Below, piece by piece: positions 37,626-46,946 of a DNA stretch of 64,000 nt; the stretch's first letter is position 1; the number at the start of each line of letters is the position of its first letter. The position numbers and the translations under genes were made by a program. This stretch comes from Bacteroides ovatus (GTDB lineage Bacteria; Bacteroidota; Bacteroidia; Bacteroidales; Bacteroidaceae): assembly GCF_001314995.1 (NCBI RefSeq), contig NZ_CP012938.1, positions 3,100,001-3,164,000 on the forward strand. Direction: 5' to 3'. The notes under the pieces were generated by a model. It was not told the origin of the DNA and made no database searches. It saw only the letters and a program-made list of their open reading frames with translations.

Positions 37626-40181
37626 TTATTTGATTTGTCTCTTCAACGGTGATTCATTCATAAACAAATATGAAGGCTGATAGCCACCACAATCTACAAC
37701 AATTTTTTCAAATACAATGCCGGGATCAAGCGGCTTAACAGTTAATGTATGTATCCCATCAACTTGAGACATCAAATTGAACGTTACTTTCTTTTCTACC
37801 ACTCGCCGCCCTACAGTGGGATAGAAGACGCTGTAGATGTTTTCTTTTTTCTCATTAAGATTATGATTAAAATTAATTTCTTTGGCTTCACCACCATCCA
37901 TTGCTACCATATAGCGATGCCCTTCAGGGCGGGAAAATGCTAAGGTACTCTTTACTATCACATGTACCTTAACTTGTTTCACATCAGTGGGCAACTTCAT
38001 CCTATAGGTAAGCGATGTACCATCAGTTTTGGACAAACGTGGCATTAGAGTGATGCCACTCAATGTACGCCCCATGTAAGGAATAATAGTCCACTTAGCA
38101 TCCTCTGTTTCTTGCTTGACAAAAAAGTGCTCAGCCTCAATAGACACTACCCCATCTCGTTCACAAAAGATATATCCCCCTTCTTGCTCGGTCTTATCTT
38201 CCATAATACGATAGATTTCAGGCAAAGTATCCGCAGGAAAGTTATCGTTCCACGTTTTATATCCGATGTGTTTTTGGCTCATCATATGTTTCCATTTGCC
38301 ACCACTCATCACATTATTGTAATCATAAGCCAAATCTGCATCCCGCTTAAATGTCTGTTCCACACGATCAGCCCAATAATTACATTCGGGATTTCCCACT
38401 TTATAAAGTTTATGGTTCATCGCTTGTGAATAATACATATCATAAAGATTAGCCATGGCTTGCACAGGAAAAAGAATGATCTGCTTGTATGCATCTTTAT
38501 ATTCGGATGCTAATGTATTGTATTGTCGCAAGGCTTCTGCTTCAAGACAAATATACTCATCACGCACTTGCTTCCATTCTCCGGTCTCAAGGTTGTAAGT
38601 TATAGCATCAAGCATTTCGCCCGTTACCCGGCCGTTATATTTAGAGTAAAGGTTGAGAATACGAGCAGCCTCATCGGCTTGAACTTCGCCAAAAAGCTGA
38701 GTACAGAAAGCATGCGGATGCTTAAGAAGTGATTCCGCCGTATAATGCATTGGATTCCAAGCCATATCCATAAAGAGACTAATGGGATATTCCATGGGTT
38801 TAAGATCACCCACATTGAGTACCCAAAGTTTATCTACACCATACTCATAAGTGAGACTAAGTTGTTCCCACATATTTTGAATAGGGGTAACATTAAGCCA
38901 CTTCGAGTTACGAGGCGTGCCCACGTAATCTACATGGTAATACATCCCCCATCCGCCCGGATGTTTACGCTCCTCGGCATTAGGCAAACGCCGCACATTA
39001 CCCCAATTATCATCAGCAAGAAGCATGATTACATCATCAGGCACACGAAGCCCTTTATCATAATAATCTTGCACCTCTTTATAAAGTGCCCATACTTGGG
39101 GAGTCTCTTTAGCTGGGCGTCCTGTTTCATCAGCAATAATACTGCGTTGATTTTTGATGATACGTTCTAATAATTTAATGTCCGCATCCTCACTCATGGG
39201 ACCGTCACCATCACCACGCATACCAATAGTGACCACATCTTCAGTACCTTTCATACGCCGGATACCTTCGGCAAAGAATTTATCGATCACCTTCTGATTG
39301 GTGGCATAGTTCCATTCACCATACTCTTTACGATGGCGGCTCCACTCCTGATGGTTACGAGCCATAGGTTCATGATGAGAGGTACTCACCACTACCCCCA
39401 TCTCATCGGCCACCTTACTATTCAAAGGATCATCATCATAAAAGGTCCAACACCACATAGCAGGCCAAAGAAAATTACCACGCAAACGAAGAATAAGTTC
39501 ACATACCTTACTATAAAACTCATGGCCACCGTAATTAGTACCAAAAGCATGCTTTACCCAGTTGGTAAGGCAAGGAGCCTCATCATTAAGAAAAAGACCA
39601 CGATATTTCACTGCAGGTTCACCAGCTGTATAATTACCACGTTCAATGGCAAGATTTTGTTGACGTACCACGGGGACATCGGCCCACCAATACCAAGGTG
39701 AAACTCCAATTTGCTCACTAAGTTCATAAGTACCATATATGGCACCCCGACGATCACTACCTACTACAACCAAAACTTCATCAACATTAGCGAAAGGCCG
39801 ATTGACAGTAGTAATAAGATACTGCTCACTTTTCCCCTTTAATATAGAAACATCAAGCTTCTGATCTTTTATGAGTTGGCGAATATAACGACTCTGCAGA
39901 CTACCTATCAAGACAAAACGACTGACACGGGGAGTAGCAAGCACTTCCGCCCTAGTGCCTCCCACACGACGAAAGTCCTCAGCTAAGTTCTCTACAGCGA
40001 TGCTGATACCACGCTCATCGGTAACATCCATCAAAATAGGGGTTGGTTTACCATTTTGCATCAATGTGAAGCTATTTTTATCGAGCTGGTCGCTCGTTAT
40101 CCCTTTATGGTCAATAGCCAATGCTGGCAACACCAAAGTTGCCAACAAAGCTACGACCCCTATGATATATTTGCGTATCAT
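37626..40181 (-). CDS. GH115 xylan alpha-1,2-glucuronidase
   Basis: An 851-residue secreted protein covering the full family length. Signal peptide (to about LPALA), N-terminal alpha/beta domain (VGSDRRGAIYGTYELSEQIG), TIM barrel (NFLWPAMWCWTFYDDDP, TIGMRGDGDGPM, LADDNWGNVRRLP), helical part and C-terminal beta-sandwich (DCGGYQPSYLF). It removes (4-O-methyl)glucuronic acid from internal and terminal positions of glucuronoxylan. An older copy at 2956-3742 has lost its middle. It lies 67 bases after the beta-helix gene and directly before GH2. Confidence 0.95.
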   Translation of the reverse strand: MIRKYIIGVVALLATLVLPALAIDHKGITSDQLDKNSFTLMQNGKPTPILMDVTDERGISIAVENLAEDFRRVGGTRAEVLATPRVSRFVLIGSLQSRYIRQLIKDQKLDVSILKGKSEQYLITTVNRPFANVDEVLVVVGSDRRGAIYGTYELSEQIGVSPWYWWADVPVVRQQNLAIERGNYTAGEPAVKYRGLFLNDEAPCLTNWVKHAFGTNYGGHEFYSKVCELILRLRGNFLWPAMWCWTFYDDDPLNSKVADEMGVVVSTSHHEPMARNHQEWSRHRKEYGEWNYATNQKVIDKFFAEGIRRMKGTEDVVTIGMRGDGDGPMSEDADIKLLERIIKNQRSIIADETGRPAKETPQVWALYKEVQDYYDKGLRVPDDVIMLLADDNWGNVRRLPNAEERKHPGGWGMYYHVDYVGTPRNSKWLNVTPIQNMWEQLSLTYEYGVDKLWVLNVGDLKPMEYPISLFMDMAWNPMHYTAESLLKHPHAFCTQLFGEVQADEAARILNLYSKYNGRVTGEMLDAITYNLETGEWKQVRDEYICLEAEALRQYNTLASEYKDAYKQIILFPVQAMANLYDMYYSQAMNHKLYKVGNPECNYWADRVEQTFKRDADLAYDYNNVMSGGKWKHMMSQKHIGYKTWNDNFPADTLPEIYRIMEDKTEQEGGYIFCERDGVVSIEAEHFFVKQETEDAKWTIIPYMGRTLSGITLMPRLSKTDGTSLTYRMKLPTDVKQVKVHVIVKSTLAFSRPEGHRYMVAMDGGEAKEINFNHNLNEKKENIYSVFYPTVGRRVVEKKVTFNLMSQVDGIHTLTVKPLDPGIVFEKIVVDCGGYQPSYLFMNESPLKRQIK

Positions 40182-40248
40182 ATATAGATGAGAAGTTTAA
40201 GAAGTTTATTTCAAAAAATATAATTTAAATAGTTTCACTTATCTCGTG

Positions 40249-42267
40249 TCACGGTCGCACAATACGGATGGCATGTAAGCTGCGTGCACCAACCTGTACA
40301 CCGTTGGCATCAGTAAGGCGCAGGCAAAGAAGTTGGTCGTAAGGAGCATCACTCTTCTTGATATTAACGATTACACTCTTACTTCTCTCACCAGGCTCAA
40401 AATTCACGGTCTGCTCAAGATCGTAATCAGTATTAGGACGGGCATCACCTGCCACTGCTTTCAAATTCACACTCATGGCATGAGGAGCGGCATAGCTCAA
40501 TTGCAAAGTAATAAAGTGTTGTCCGGCAGTATTGGCTTGCGATACGGGTGTATAGAAACTTACCATTATGTCTTCGGACAGAGAGAGTTGCTCACAGCGC
40601 CCTACAGTAGTGGGCGGATAAACAGCAAATGCACCACGGTCGCAATTCAAGGTTCCACTGCCTTTAGCTGGGCTTCCCTCTTGCAAAGTGAAGTCACCAT
40701 TATCAGGATTGGTAAAGAGCGGATCTTCATAAAGGCCATGCGCTTCACCTACTCTATCGAAGAAATACTGTGCCGTACGCTTAGCATTACCCAATTTAAC
40801 ACAATTATCACCATTGTTTTTAGTCACCCAAAACATGTTGTTCTCAAATTTATGAGGACCACACTCTTGAGCAATATCGGTAAACTCCATGCTATAAGAA
40901 TTGCACTGAACAGAAATATTATTACGAAAATCATTACGCCATGCCTTAGATATATAGAAACCTGAATTACATTTGTAGGCTACGTTGTTCACCCAGCGAG
41001 CATCTTCAGTATAGCCAGTCTCATAACGAGCAGTTTCGTAACCCACATTCTTAATGTTATAACAGATATTCTCTTGAATAAGATTGCGTACGCAACGTGA
41101 TTCGTTGAACACAAAGGCATCGCTGTCGTGTCCCACATTACGCAAAACAATGTTGTCACTACCATTACGGTCAAACCAAACAAAAGGCTTACCTTTGGTA
41201 GATGTGTTGAAAGCAATCAGATTGTCAGCATACTCCATTTCATCACCTAAAGTGATGTTGGTGGTATATGAGGAACCTTCGCCAGCCCATCCGCGTGCTT
41301 TACCTTTGAAGGTATCAAAGGTGTTATCGCAAATCAAGTTATTTTTCGAGATACGTCCCATACTTACACCATCACCATAGATATCTTTGAAAAAGTTGTT
41401 GCAAATCACATTATCGGAAGCGTTATAAAGACGAATCAATGAGATACCATTGTTCACAATCTGATCATTCCCAATATCTTCAAAATGATTATCGAATACC
41501 ACACAATGGTTGGCTTCTTTCATTTCAAATGTGAATCCAGCATAATAATAACTTTTGAAAGTGAAACCTTCAACCCAAATATAGCTACGCTGATTGAGAT
41601 TAAACACCGGAGTACCATCTTTAGTAAATTCTATACCCGGATGCTTAATAATTACTTCATCAGCTTTTGAAGCAGGTTTGAATACAATCATAGCCTTCTC
41701 GGTACCTGAGTTGGCAGGAATAACATTCTCTTCTACATAAATGCCCCCCATCACCAATACAGTATCCCCGGCCTGCACTTTCGAAGCTGCCATGCTAATG
41801 GTCTTGAAAGGAGCCTCTTTAGAGCCGTCGCCTTCAGTCTCAACATCGGCCCTTACATAATAACAATGCTGATAACTCTTATCTACGGCTGCTTGTATTA
41901 AGGTAAGCTGAGTACGATCACGACCATTGGTGGCGGTGAGGTAAACGATTTGCTCGCGTTCGGTGCCCGTAGTGTTTTCATTACAGGTAATCACTATCTG
42001 TTCGAAACCATTCTTACCGACTTCACCTCCATTACTCACGGAGAATCTTTTCACAATGTCACCTTCACTGGCAGCTTCTAGTGTCCAAGCGGTTTGATTC
42101 CACTCCATGAGGGCTATTACATCTCCTCCAGCGCGAGTCACTGCAATCTCTTCTTGCATGAAAGCAACTTTCTTGTCGCTCATTCGCACCACCTCGTCAT
42201 CAGAGCACGAAGTATAGAGCAATGTCACGAGCGAGATCATCAAACAAAGTATATATTTTTTTTTCAT
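40249..42267 (-). CDS. BACON + right-handed beta-helix surface lipoprotein (second copy)
   Basis: A 672-residue lipoprotein (lipobox LLYTSC, C21, then SDDE). Same order as the copy at 6857-8890: BACON (about 35-130, GGDVIALMEWNQTAWTLE), beta-helix (about 140-525) with Asn ladders (NNHFEDIGND-type, CNNFFKDIYGDG, CDNTFDTFKGKARGWAGEGSSY) and a Calx-beta-like C-terminus (VAGDARPNTDYDLEQTVNFEPG). The two copies match closely through the helix, including the RNGSDN and ETARYETGYTED segments. Both follow a GH10 protein (active in one locus, inactive in the other) and precede side-chain enzymes. No known lyase or esterase catalytic motif was recognised. Confidence 0.82.
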   Translation of the reverse strand: MKKKYILCLMISLVTLLYTSCSDDEVVRMSDKKVAFMQEEIAVTRAGGDVIALMEWNQTAWTLEAASEGDIVKRFSVSNGGEVGKNGFEQIVITCNENTTGTEREQIVYLTATNGRDRTQLTLIQAAVDKSYQHCYYVRADVETEGDGSKEAPFKTISMAASKVQAGDTVLVMGGIYVEENVIPANSGTEKAMIVFKPASKADEVIIKHPGIEFTKDGTPVFNLNQRSYIWVEGFTFKSYYYAGFTFEMKEANHCVVFDNHFEDIGNDQIVNNGISLIRLYNASDNVICNNFFKDIYGDGVSMGRISKNNLICDNTFDTFKGKARGWAGEGSSYTTNITLGDEMEYADNLIAFNTSTKGKPFVWFDRNGSDNIVLRNVGHDSDAFVFNESRCVRNLIQENICYNIKNVGYETARYETGYTEDARWVNNVAYKCNSGFYISKAWRNDFRNNISVQCNSYSMEFTDIAQECGPHKFENNMFWVTKNNGDNCVKLGNAKRTAQYFFDRVGEAHGLYEDPLFTNPDNGDFTLQEGSPAKGSGTLNCDRGAFAVYPPTTVGRCEQLSLSEDIMVSFYTPVSQANTAGQHFITLQLSYAAPHAMSVNLKAVAGDARPNTDYDLEQTVNFEPGERSKSVIVNIKKSDAPYDQLLCLRLTDANGVQVGARSLHAIRIVRP

Positions 42268-42297
42268 ACGATCTTTTTCTTGGTATTATTACTGAAA

Positions 42298-44052
42298 TTA
42301 ATTTGTCTTTCCGGCCAATCCATTGTATACACCTCCATAGATAACCTGCCGGTTGAAGTCTTTATCCCACAAGCCAAGTGTACCTACCACAGCGTGCAGG
42401 GTGATACCCGCACGTTGAACAGCGGGAATCAGTTCAAAGTATTTATTCAATACATAGTTGTAGTAACGCGATAAAGCAATCTGCTGCTCGAAGTTCACTT
42501 TACTTTCGCTGACTTCAATACCATTCGCTTGCACTACAGTGATATTGAGGTCGCTGATACGGATAAGTTTGCCAGTAGCAGCCAATTTGGTGAGGGTAGC
42601 AGCCACTGCCTCTTCATTACGCTTCTGCTGATTGGCATCAAGTGAATATTCAAGGTGCATCTGGGTGCCAATACCATCAATCTTAGTAATGCCATCGGCT
42701 TCCCACTTAGTCATCATCTGAAGCAGACGTTCTAATTTGCGACTTCCGGGCTGTTCAAGTCCATACTCATCGACAAAGAGTTGAAGTTTACCAGAACCTT
42801 CTTCAGCATATTCGGCATAAGCCGCACGAACTATAGCAACTATATCTTGTACATAGTTTTCACCTAAATAGTCTGGCCAATAGAAGGATGACGCAGCATT
42901 AGCCTCATTAGAGGCTGAACGGAGCATACATCCGTCAATGTCACTCATAGGGCAAGAGGCGATGTCCCAACGGGTAATCTTAGTTGCAGCAACTTCCATC
43001 ATACCTGCAATGTAGGCTTTAAGCTGCTTTAAAAGAATTTCTTTTTTCTCGGCAGGAGTTTTTATAATGGTTTCTCCCTCCTCTACCTGCTTCCAAGTAA
43101 TATAGATATTATCGACATCAGCAATAGCCTCACCGGAATGTGTTCCGGCAGCAATAGTAAATGTAGTGAGTTTCTTCTGCTCTTCACTAAGATTGGCAGT
43201 AGCAAAATCGAGTGCCACACCACCACGATTCCATTTACCACTACTACAACCAAACGAAGACGCATTGCCATATTTAATATCTGGTCCGTCATTAATTCTC
43301 ATTCGCATACCGTTGCCAAAAAGGCCATTTGTACTAGTCGTCTTAAAGTCCATAACGAATGCTATGCAATCACCAAGGGTAACACCTTCAGGTAAAGTAA
43401 CGTTAAACACAGGAATAGAATACGCAGCTTTAGAACCCGTGGACGTAGTTCCTATATGTAGTACTTTACCACTCTGACCATCAGGATCATTTGCCACGAT
43501 GGCTTCACCGCCACCAGTCATTTTAAAACTTGTACCGATCTCTAAATCCTCAAAATCATGAACAAGTACTTTCCCACTCCTCTCATTACCAGGAATAATC
43601 ACATCAGCAATTAGTGCATTAAGATATTGATAATTCTGTTTCGTGTGTTGACAAAGTGAACCGGCATGCACTAATGTCCCATTATTCATGGCATAGTTCA
43701 CAATATTCGTAGCAACAGTATAGTCTAAAGCATTGTTCTCATCCATACACTCGGCATGGGCAAAACCAGTGTTAATGCTCACTCCCTGGAAATTGGAACT
43801 AAGTATGCTGCTTAAATTAGCATTATCCGAGAGCGTAGCGTAATCGGTAGCCAACGCTAACACAAAGTTGGGGTTGGCAGTAACATCGATGTGATCAGTA
43901 AGTAAACCAAAGCTATTGAGGTAATCAGTTTTCGATACATCACCAGGCTTCTCTACATCATAAGCAGAGCTATAATCTTCGAGGTCAGCACAAGCTGCCC
44001 AAAGTAGTGGAAATGCCACTATCAGCAGACTTTTTATATTGTAATTTCTCAT
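42298..44052 (-). CDS. GH10-like pseudoenzyme, probable xylan-binding lipoprotein
   Basis: A 584-residue lipoprotein (lipobox WAAC, C21). It has the GH10 barrel with the CBM-like insert (about 155-325) and aligns with the active GH10 at 8924-10987. The active site has been altered at every key position. The acid/base motif WELLNEPM is RWDIASCPMS here, so Cys367 replaces Glu. The nucleophile motif KISELDM is RISDLNI, so Asp501 replaces Glu. GHVLCWHAQ is AGSLCQHTK. Hydrolysis is therefore not expected. It lies in the slot after SusC-SusD-SusC-SusD-lipoprotein where the xus cluster carries xyn10C. A surface glycan-binding role is inferred. Confidence 0.85.
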   Translation of the reverse strand: MRNYNIKSLLIVAFPLLWAACADLEDYSSAYDVEKPGDVSKTDYLNSFGLLTDHIDVTANPNFVLALATDYATLSDNANLSSILSSNFQGVSINTGFAHAECMDENNALDYTVATNIVNYAMNNGTLVHAGSLCQHTKQNYQYLNALIADVIIPGNERSGKVLVHDFEDLEIGTSFKMTGGGEAIVANDPDGQSGKVLHIGTTSTGSKAAYSIPVFNVTLPEGVTLGDCIAFVMDFKTTSTNGLFGNGMRMRINDGPDIKYGNASSFGCSSGKWNRGGVALDFATANLSEEQKKLTTFTIAAGTHSGEAIADVDNIYITWKQVEEGETIIKTPAEKKEILLKQLKAYIAGMMEVAATKITRWDIASCPMSDIDGCMLRSASNEANAASSFYWPDYLGENYVQDIVAIVRAAYAEYAEEGSGKLQLFVDEYGLEQPGSRKLERLLQMMTKWEADGITKIDGIGTQMHLEYSLDANQQKRNEEAVAATLTKLAATGKLIRISDLNITVVQANGIEVSESKVNFEQQIALSRYYNYVLNKYFELIPAVQRAGITLHAVVGTLGLWDKDFNRQVIYGGVYNGLAGKTN

Positions 44053-44082
44053 AACATTTTAGTATTTTTTTCAACAAACAGA

Positions 44083-45120
44083 TTATTTCACCCGCTTCAC
44101 ACTAAAGTATTCTGGCTTTACACCACGATCGCGCACCACAAGCGTATCAGTAGTAATATAGGTACGATTGAGTTCCTTAAACTTCACTTGATAATCAAGG
44201 TAGAGAGCATTGCGATCCAAGCCACCGATGCTCTGCTTCTCACCATCCATTACAAACTTACCGCTACCGCTCACTTCGAGGTTATCGGCTCCGGCACTTA
44301 CACTACACTGATTATTGTCATCGAAGGTGAGTGTGAGTTCATAGTTTACATCTGTACCATCATCTTTCTTAATAGTAAGCGGCAAACGCACCTTCTTGTA
44401 GGCTGCTGTGATGACATTCACCACTTCGTCTTTCTCTACATATTCCTGATGGCGAATAGTTTCGGTAGTAGTACCTGTGGCATCAGTGATTTTATCTTTA
44501 CCACGCCGCACATATACCGCATGCCAAGGATTGACGTAACGCACACAATAGAGAACATAGTTGCGGGGAGCCTTGATCCAATCGCTGGCCACACAGAGGT
44601 CAGGATTATCCACACCAGCTAAACCACTCAAAATGGAATCGGCTCCCTGCACACCGGTCATGCGCAAGGGGATAACATAATTACGTCCAAGTGCTTTTTC
44701 ATCAGCAAAGTATGCATCCGTAAGCTTCACCTCTACACCGTCGAGTTCAGAACCCGCCGGAAGTACAATCTGATCAGAAGCCAACTGATAATACTCCTTA
44801 GGCATAGGTAACACAGGAGTATCATTATCGGCATAAAAAAGGTTGGCGCAAAGACTTTCATCCACCACAAAGTCAATGACACGATTACGATTGTTATTAT
44901 ACGTGCCGCCCATGGTAGCCATAATCTTGAATTTGTGCTGATTATCGAGCGTAAGATCCATGAACTCATCATCCCCTAATTGCAAAGTGCGCACAGGGTA
45001 TTGGCTACCGAAGTACACCGCCTGGAATTTGTAATCATCGAACTCAATGTCTTGATTGTCGCACGCAGCCAATGAACCAGCTACGAGTACAATACCGAAT
45101 ATATAATGATTGAATTTCAT
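44083..45120 (-). CDS. XusE-like surface lipoprotein (DUF1735-type)
   Basis: A 345-residue lipoprotein (lipobox SLAAC, C20, then DNQD). The N-terminus has the DUF1735 immunoglobulin-like fold (VYFGSQYPVRTLQLGDDEF, QIVLPAGSELDGVEVKL). The second half is a beta-sandwich from about residue 200 (NPWHAVYVRRGKD). It sits between the second SusD and the GH10-like protein, the position of xusE in the cluster described from Prevotella bryantii and other Bacteroidota. Proteins in this slot are thought to bind xylan at the surface; no catalytic motif is visible. Confidence 0.72.
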   Translation of the reverse strand: MKFNHYIFGIVLVAGSLAACDNQDIEFDDYKFQAVYFGSQYPVRTLQLGDDEFMDLTLDNQHKFKIMATMGGTYNNNRNRVIDFVVDESLCANLFYADNDTPVLPMPKEYYQLASDQIVLPAGSELDGVEVKLTDAYFADEKALGRNYVIPLRMTGVQGADSILSGLAGVDNPDLCVASDWIKAPRNYVLYCVRYVNPWHAVYVRRGKDKITDATGTTTETIRHQEYVEKDEVVNVITAAYKKVRLPLTIKKDDGTDVNYELTLTFDDNNQCSVSAGADNLEVSGSGKFVMDGEKQSIGGLDRNALYLDYQVKFKELNRTYITTDTLVVRDRGVKPEYFSVKRVK

Positions 45121-45167
45121 ATTAATTTGCTTTTGTTATTTTGGAAATAATTCTATTACTGATAATC

Positions 45168-46940
45168 TTACCATCCTTTATTTTGTTTAAGATTGCTGTA
45201 CTTCAAAGTTTCGCTATACGGTATGGGACCATAGTACATATAATCTTTATAGAGACGTTCTTCCACATCAAATTCCTCTCCGGTAGAGGAGTCATAACCA
45301 CGAACGGTTTCGTTGAGAGGTGCTTTCCAACGACGTAGATCCCAAAAGCGGAATCCCTCGAAGCAGAGTTCGAGGCGGCGCTCGTTGCGAATAAGCTGCT
45401 GCATCTTTTCCTGGTTCCCCTTACACTCTTCAAGATAAGCATCGTTCTTGATTCCGGCACGGCTACGCAAAGCTTTCATTACATCATAGGCAGAATAAGA
45501 ATGTCCACCAGTGTTAGTGGGTCCATAAGCCTCATTGGCAGCCTCTGCATAGGCCAAATAGATTTCGGTATAGCGCATACGAGGATTATAGTGAATCTTC
45601 TTCACTACTCCCGAGGGGTTGTTACTGGCATCTTGACGAGTACGTTTCTTCATATAGTAGCCGGTGCGAGTCGAGGTTTCCTTTACATTGATACCATCGT
45701 CAGTGCCACTCTGCGAACCTGTCATCACAGGTTTATCGGTCACACCGGCTTTACTTCCATTATAAATAATGTATTGTGCAAAACGGGCATCACGTCCTTC
45801 ATAAGGTTTGCTCTCATCAAAACTTCCCCGATCATCATTAATAGGATAACCACCTTCGGCCATAGGGAAAGCATCAATTAGATTCTGGCTGGGATTCATA
45901 TAACCCTTACCAAAAAGCGATGGGGGAAAGTGATTACTTTCTTCTGTATTGTTGGTACTCAAACCTTCGCGCCAAATAATCTCAGCCGGGTTTAAGCCTT
46001 CGCCTAACTTATCAAGTTCGTCAGTGTTGCCAAACCAATAGAAACCCTTAGCATCAATACCTCCTACTCCTCCGGCATAATCAATCACCTCGGCTGCCGC
46101 ATCAGCTGCTTCAGCCCAAGTGGCTCCGTTACTGGCATCTACAAAAGCAGGACTGGCAGCAAATAGGGCTACACGTGCACGCAGACCTTTAGCGATAAGT
46201 GCATTGAAGAGTTGACGGCCATAGTGTCCCATCACACGATTGTAAGTCTCCTTGCGGCTAGTGTAGGGCTGGAAACGCTCGGGTATCTCGCTTTCATTGC
46301 TGATATCATTGTATTCCATGGGAAGCATCTGCTCTGCCTTGTCGAGGTCATCATAGATATGTTTTACACAATCATAGAAAGAAGCACGAGGCTGATTAAA
46401 ATTGGCATCACTGCCCAAATAGCTGTCATAAAGAGGTATGCCCAGAAGTTCACCATCATTACTAAAGCCAGCATGATTGCGCAGTAAGAAATAGGTGTGC
46501 AGTGCACGCAGTCCATAAGCCTCGCCTTTGAGACGACAAGCAAAAAGTTTACGCGACTCTTCATCATCGGTCCAATGCACTTCATCCACTTTCTCAAGGA
46601 AGAGGTTCACATTCTGTATGGCAGCAAATCCGTCGGTCCAGAGATTTACAGGATTATTACTCGATGTCCATGAACCGGTGGCCATTTTCATGTAACCATT
46701 ACTCTTCGAATTAGTCACTGCATCATCAGTAGCATAGTCGGTATCGTTATAATATTTAGGGATGATACGATAAGCATTCATTAGTATACGCTGTGCATAT
46801 TGTGCATCGCTGTTCATCTGCTCAGCGTCCTTATAGTTTTCGGGAGCTGGGGTGAAAAGGTCCTCGCAGCCACAGCAGAGGTAGAGGACGGCAGATGCCA
46901 AAAGTATATTTATCTTTTTCATTGTCATGATATTATTCAT
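45168..46940 (-). CDS. SusD/RagB-family lipoprotein (second pair)
   Basis: A 590-residue SusD protein. Lipobox LCCGC (C25), TPR-like helices (LRALHTYFLLRNHAGF), and the C-terminal signature (YTEIYLAYAEAANEA, RNERRLELCFEGFRFWDLRRW). It pairs with the SusC-like protein directly upstream (7-base gap). Starts at residue 5 or 7 (MKKINILL) are also possible and give a shorter signal peptide. In xus terms it corresponds to the second SusD. Confidence 0.93.
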   Translation of the reverse strand: MNNIMTMKKINILLASAVLYLCCGCEDLFTPAPENYKDAEQMNSDAQYAQRILMNAYRIIPKYYNDTDYATDDAVTNSKSNGYMKMATGSWTSSNNPVNLWTDGFAAIQNVNLFLEKVDEVHWTDDEESRKLFACRLKGEAYGLRALHTYFLLRNHAGFSNDGELLGIPLYDSYLGSDANFNQPRASFYDCVKHIYDDLDKAEQMLPMEYNDISNESEIPERFQPYTSRKETYNRVMGHYGRQLFNALIAKGLRARVALFAASPAFVDASNGATWAEAADAAAEVIDYAGGVGGIDAKGFYWFGNTDELDKLGEGLNPAEIIWREGLSTNNTEESNHFPPSLFGKGYMNPSQNLIDAFPMAEGGYPINDDRGSFDESKPYEGRDARFAQYIIYNGSKAGVTDKPVMTGSQSGTDDGINVKETSTRTGYYMKKRTRQDASNNPSGVVKKIHYNPRMRYTEIYLAYAEAANEAYGPTNTGGHSYSAYDVMKALRSRAGIKNDAYLEECKGNQEKMQQLIRNERRLELCFEGFRFWDLRRWKAPLNETVRGYDSSTGEEFDVEERLYKDYMYYGPIPYSETLKYSNLKQNKGW

Positions 46941-46946
46941 TAATAG

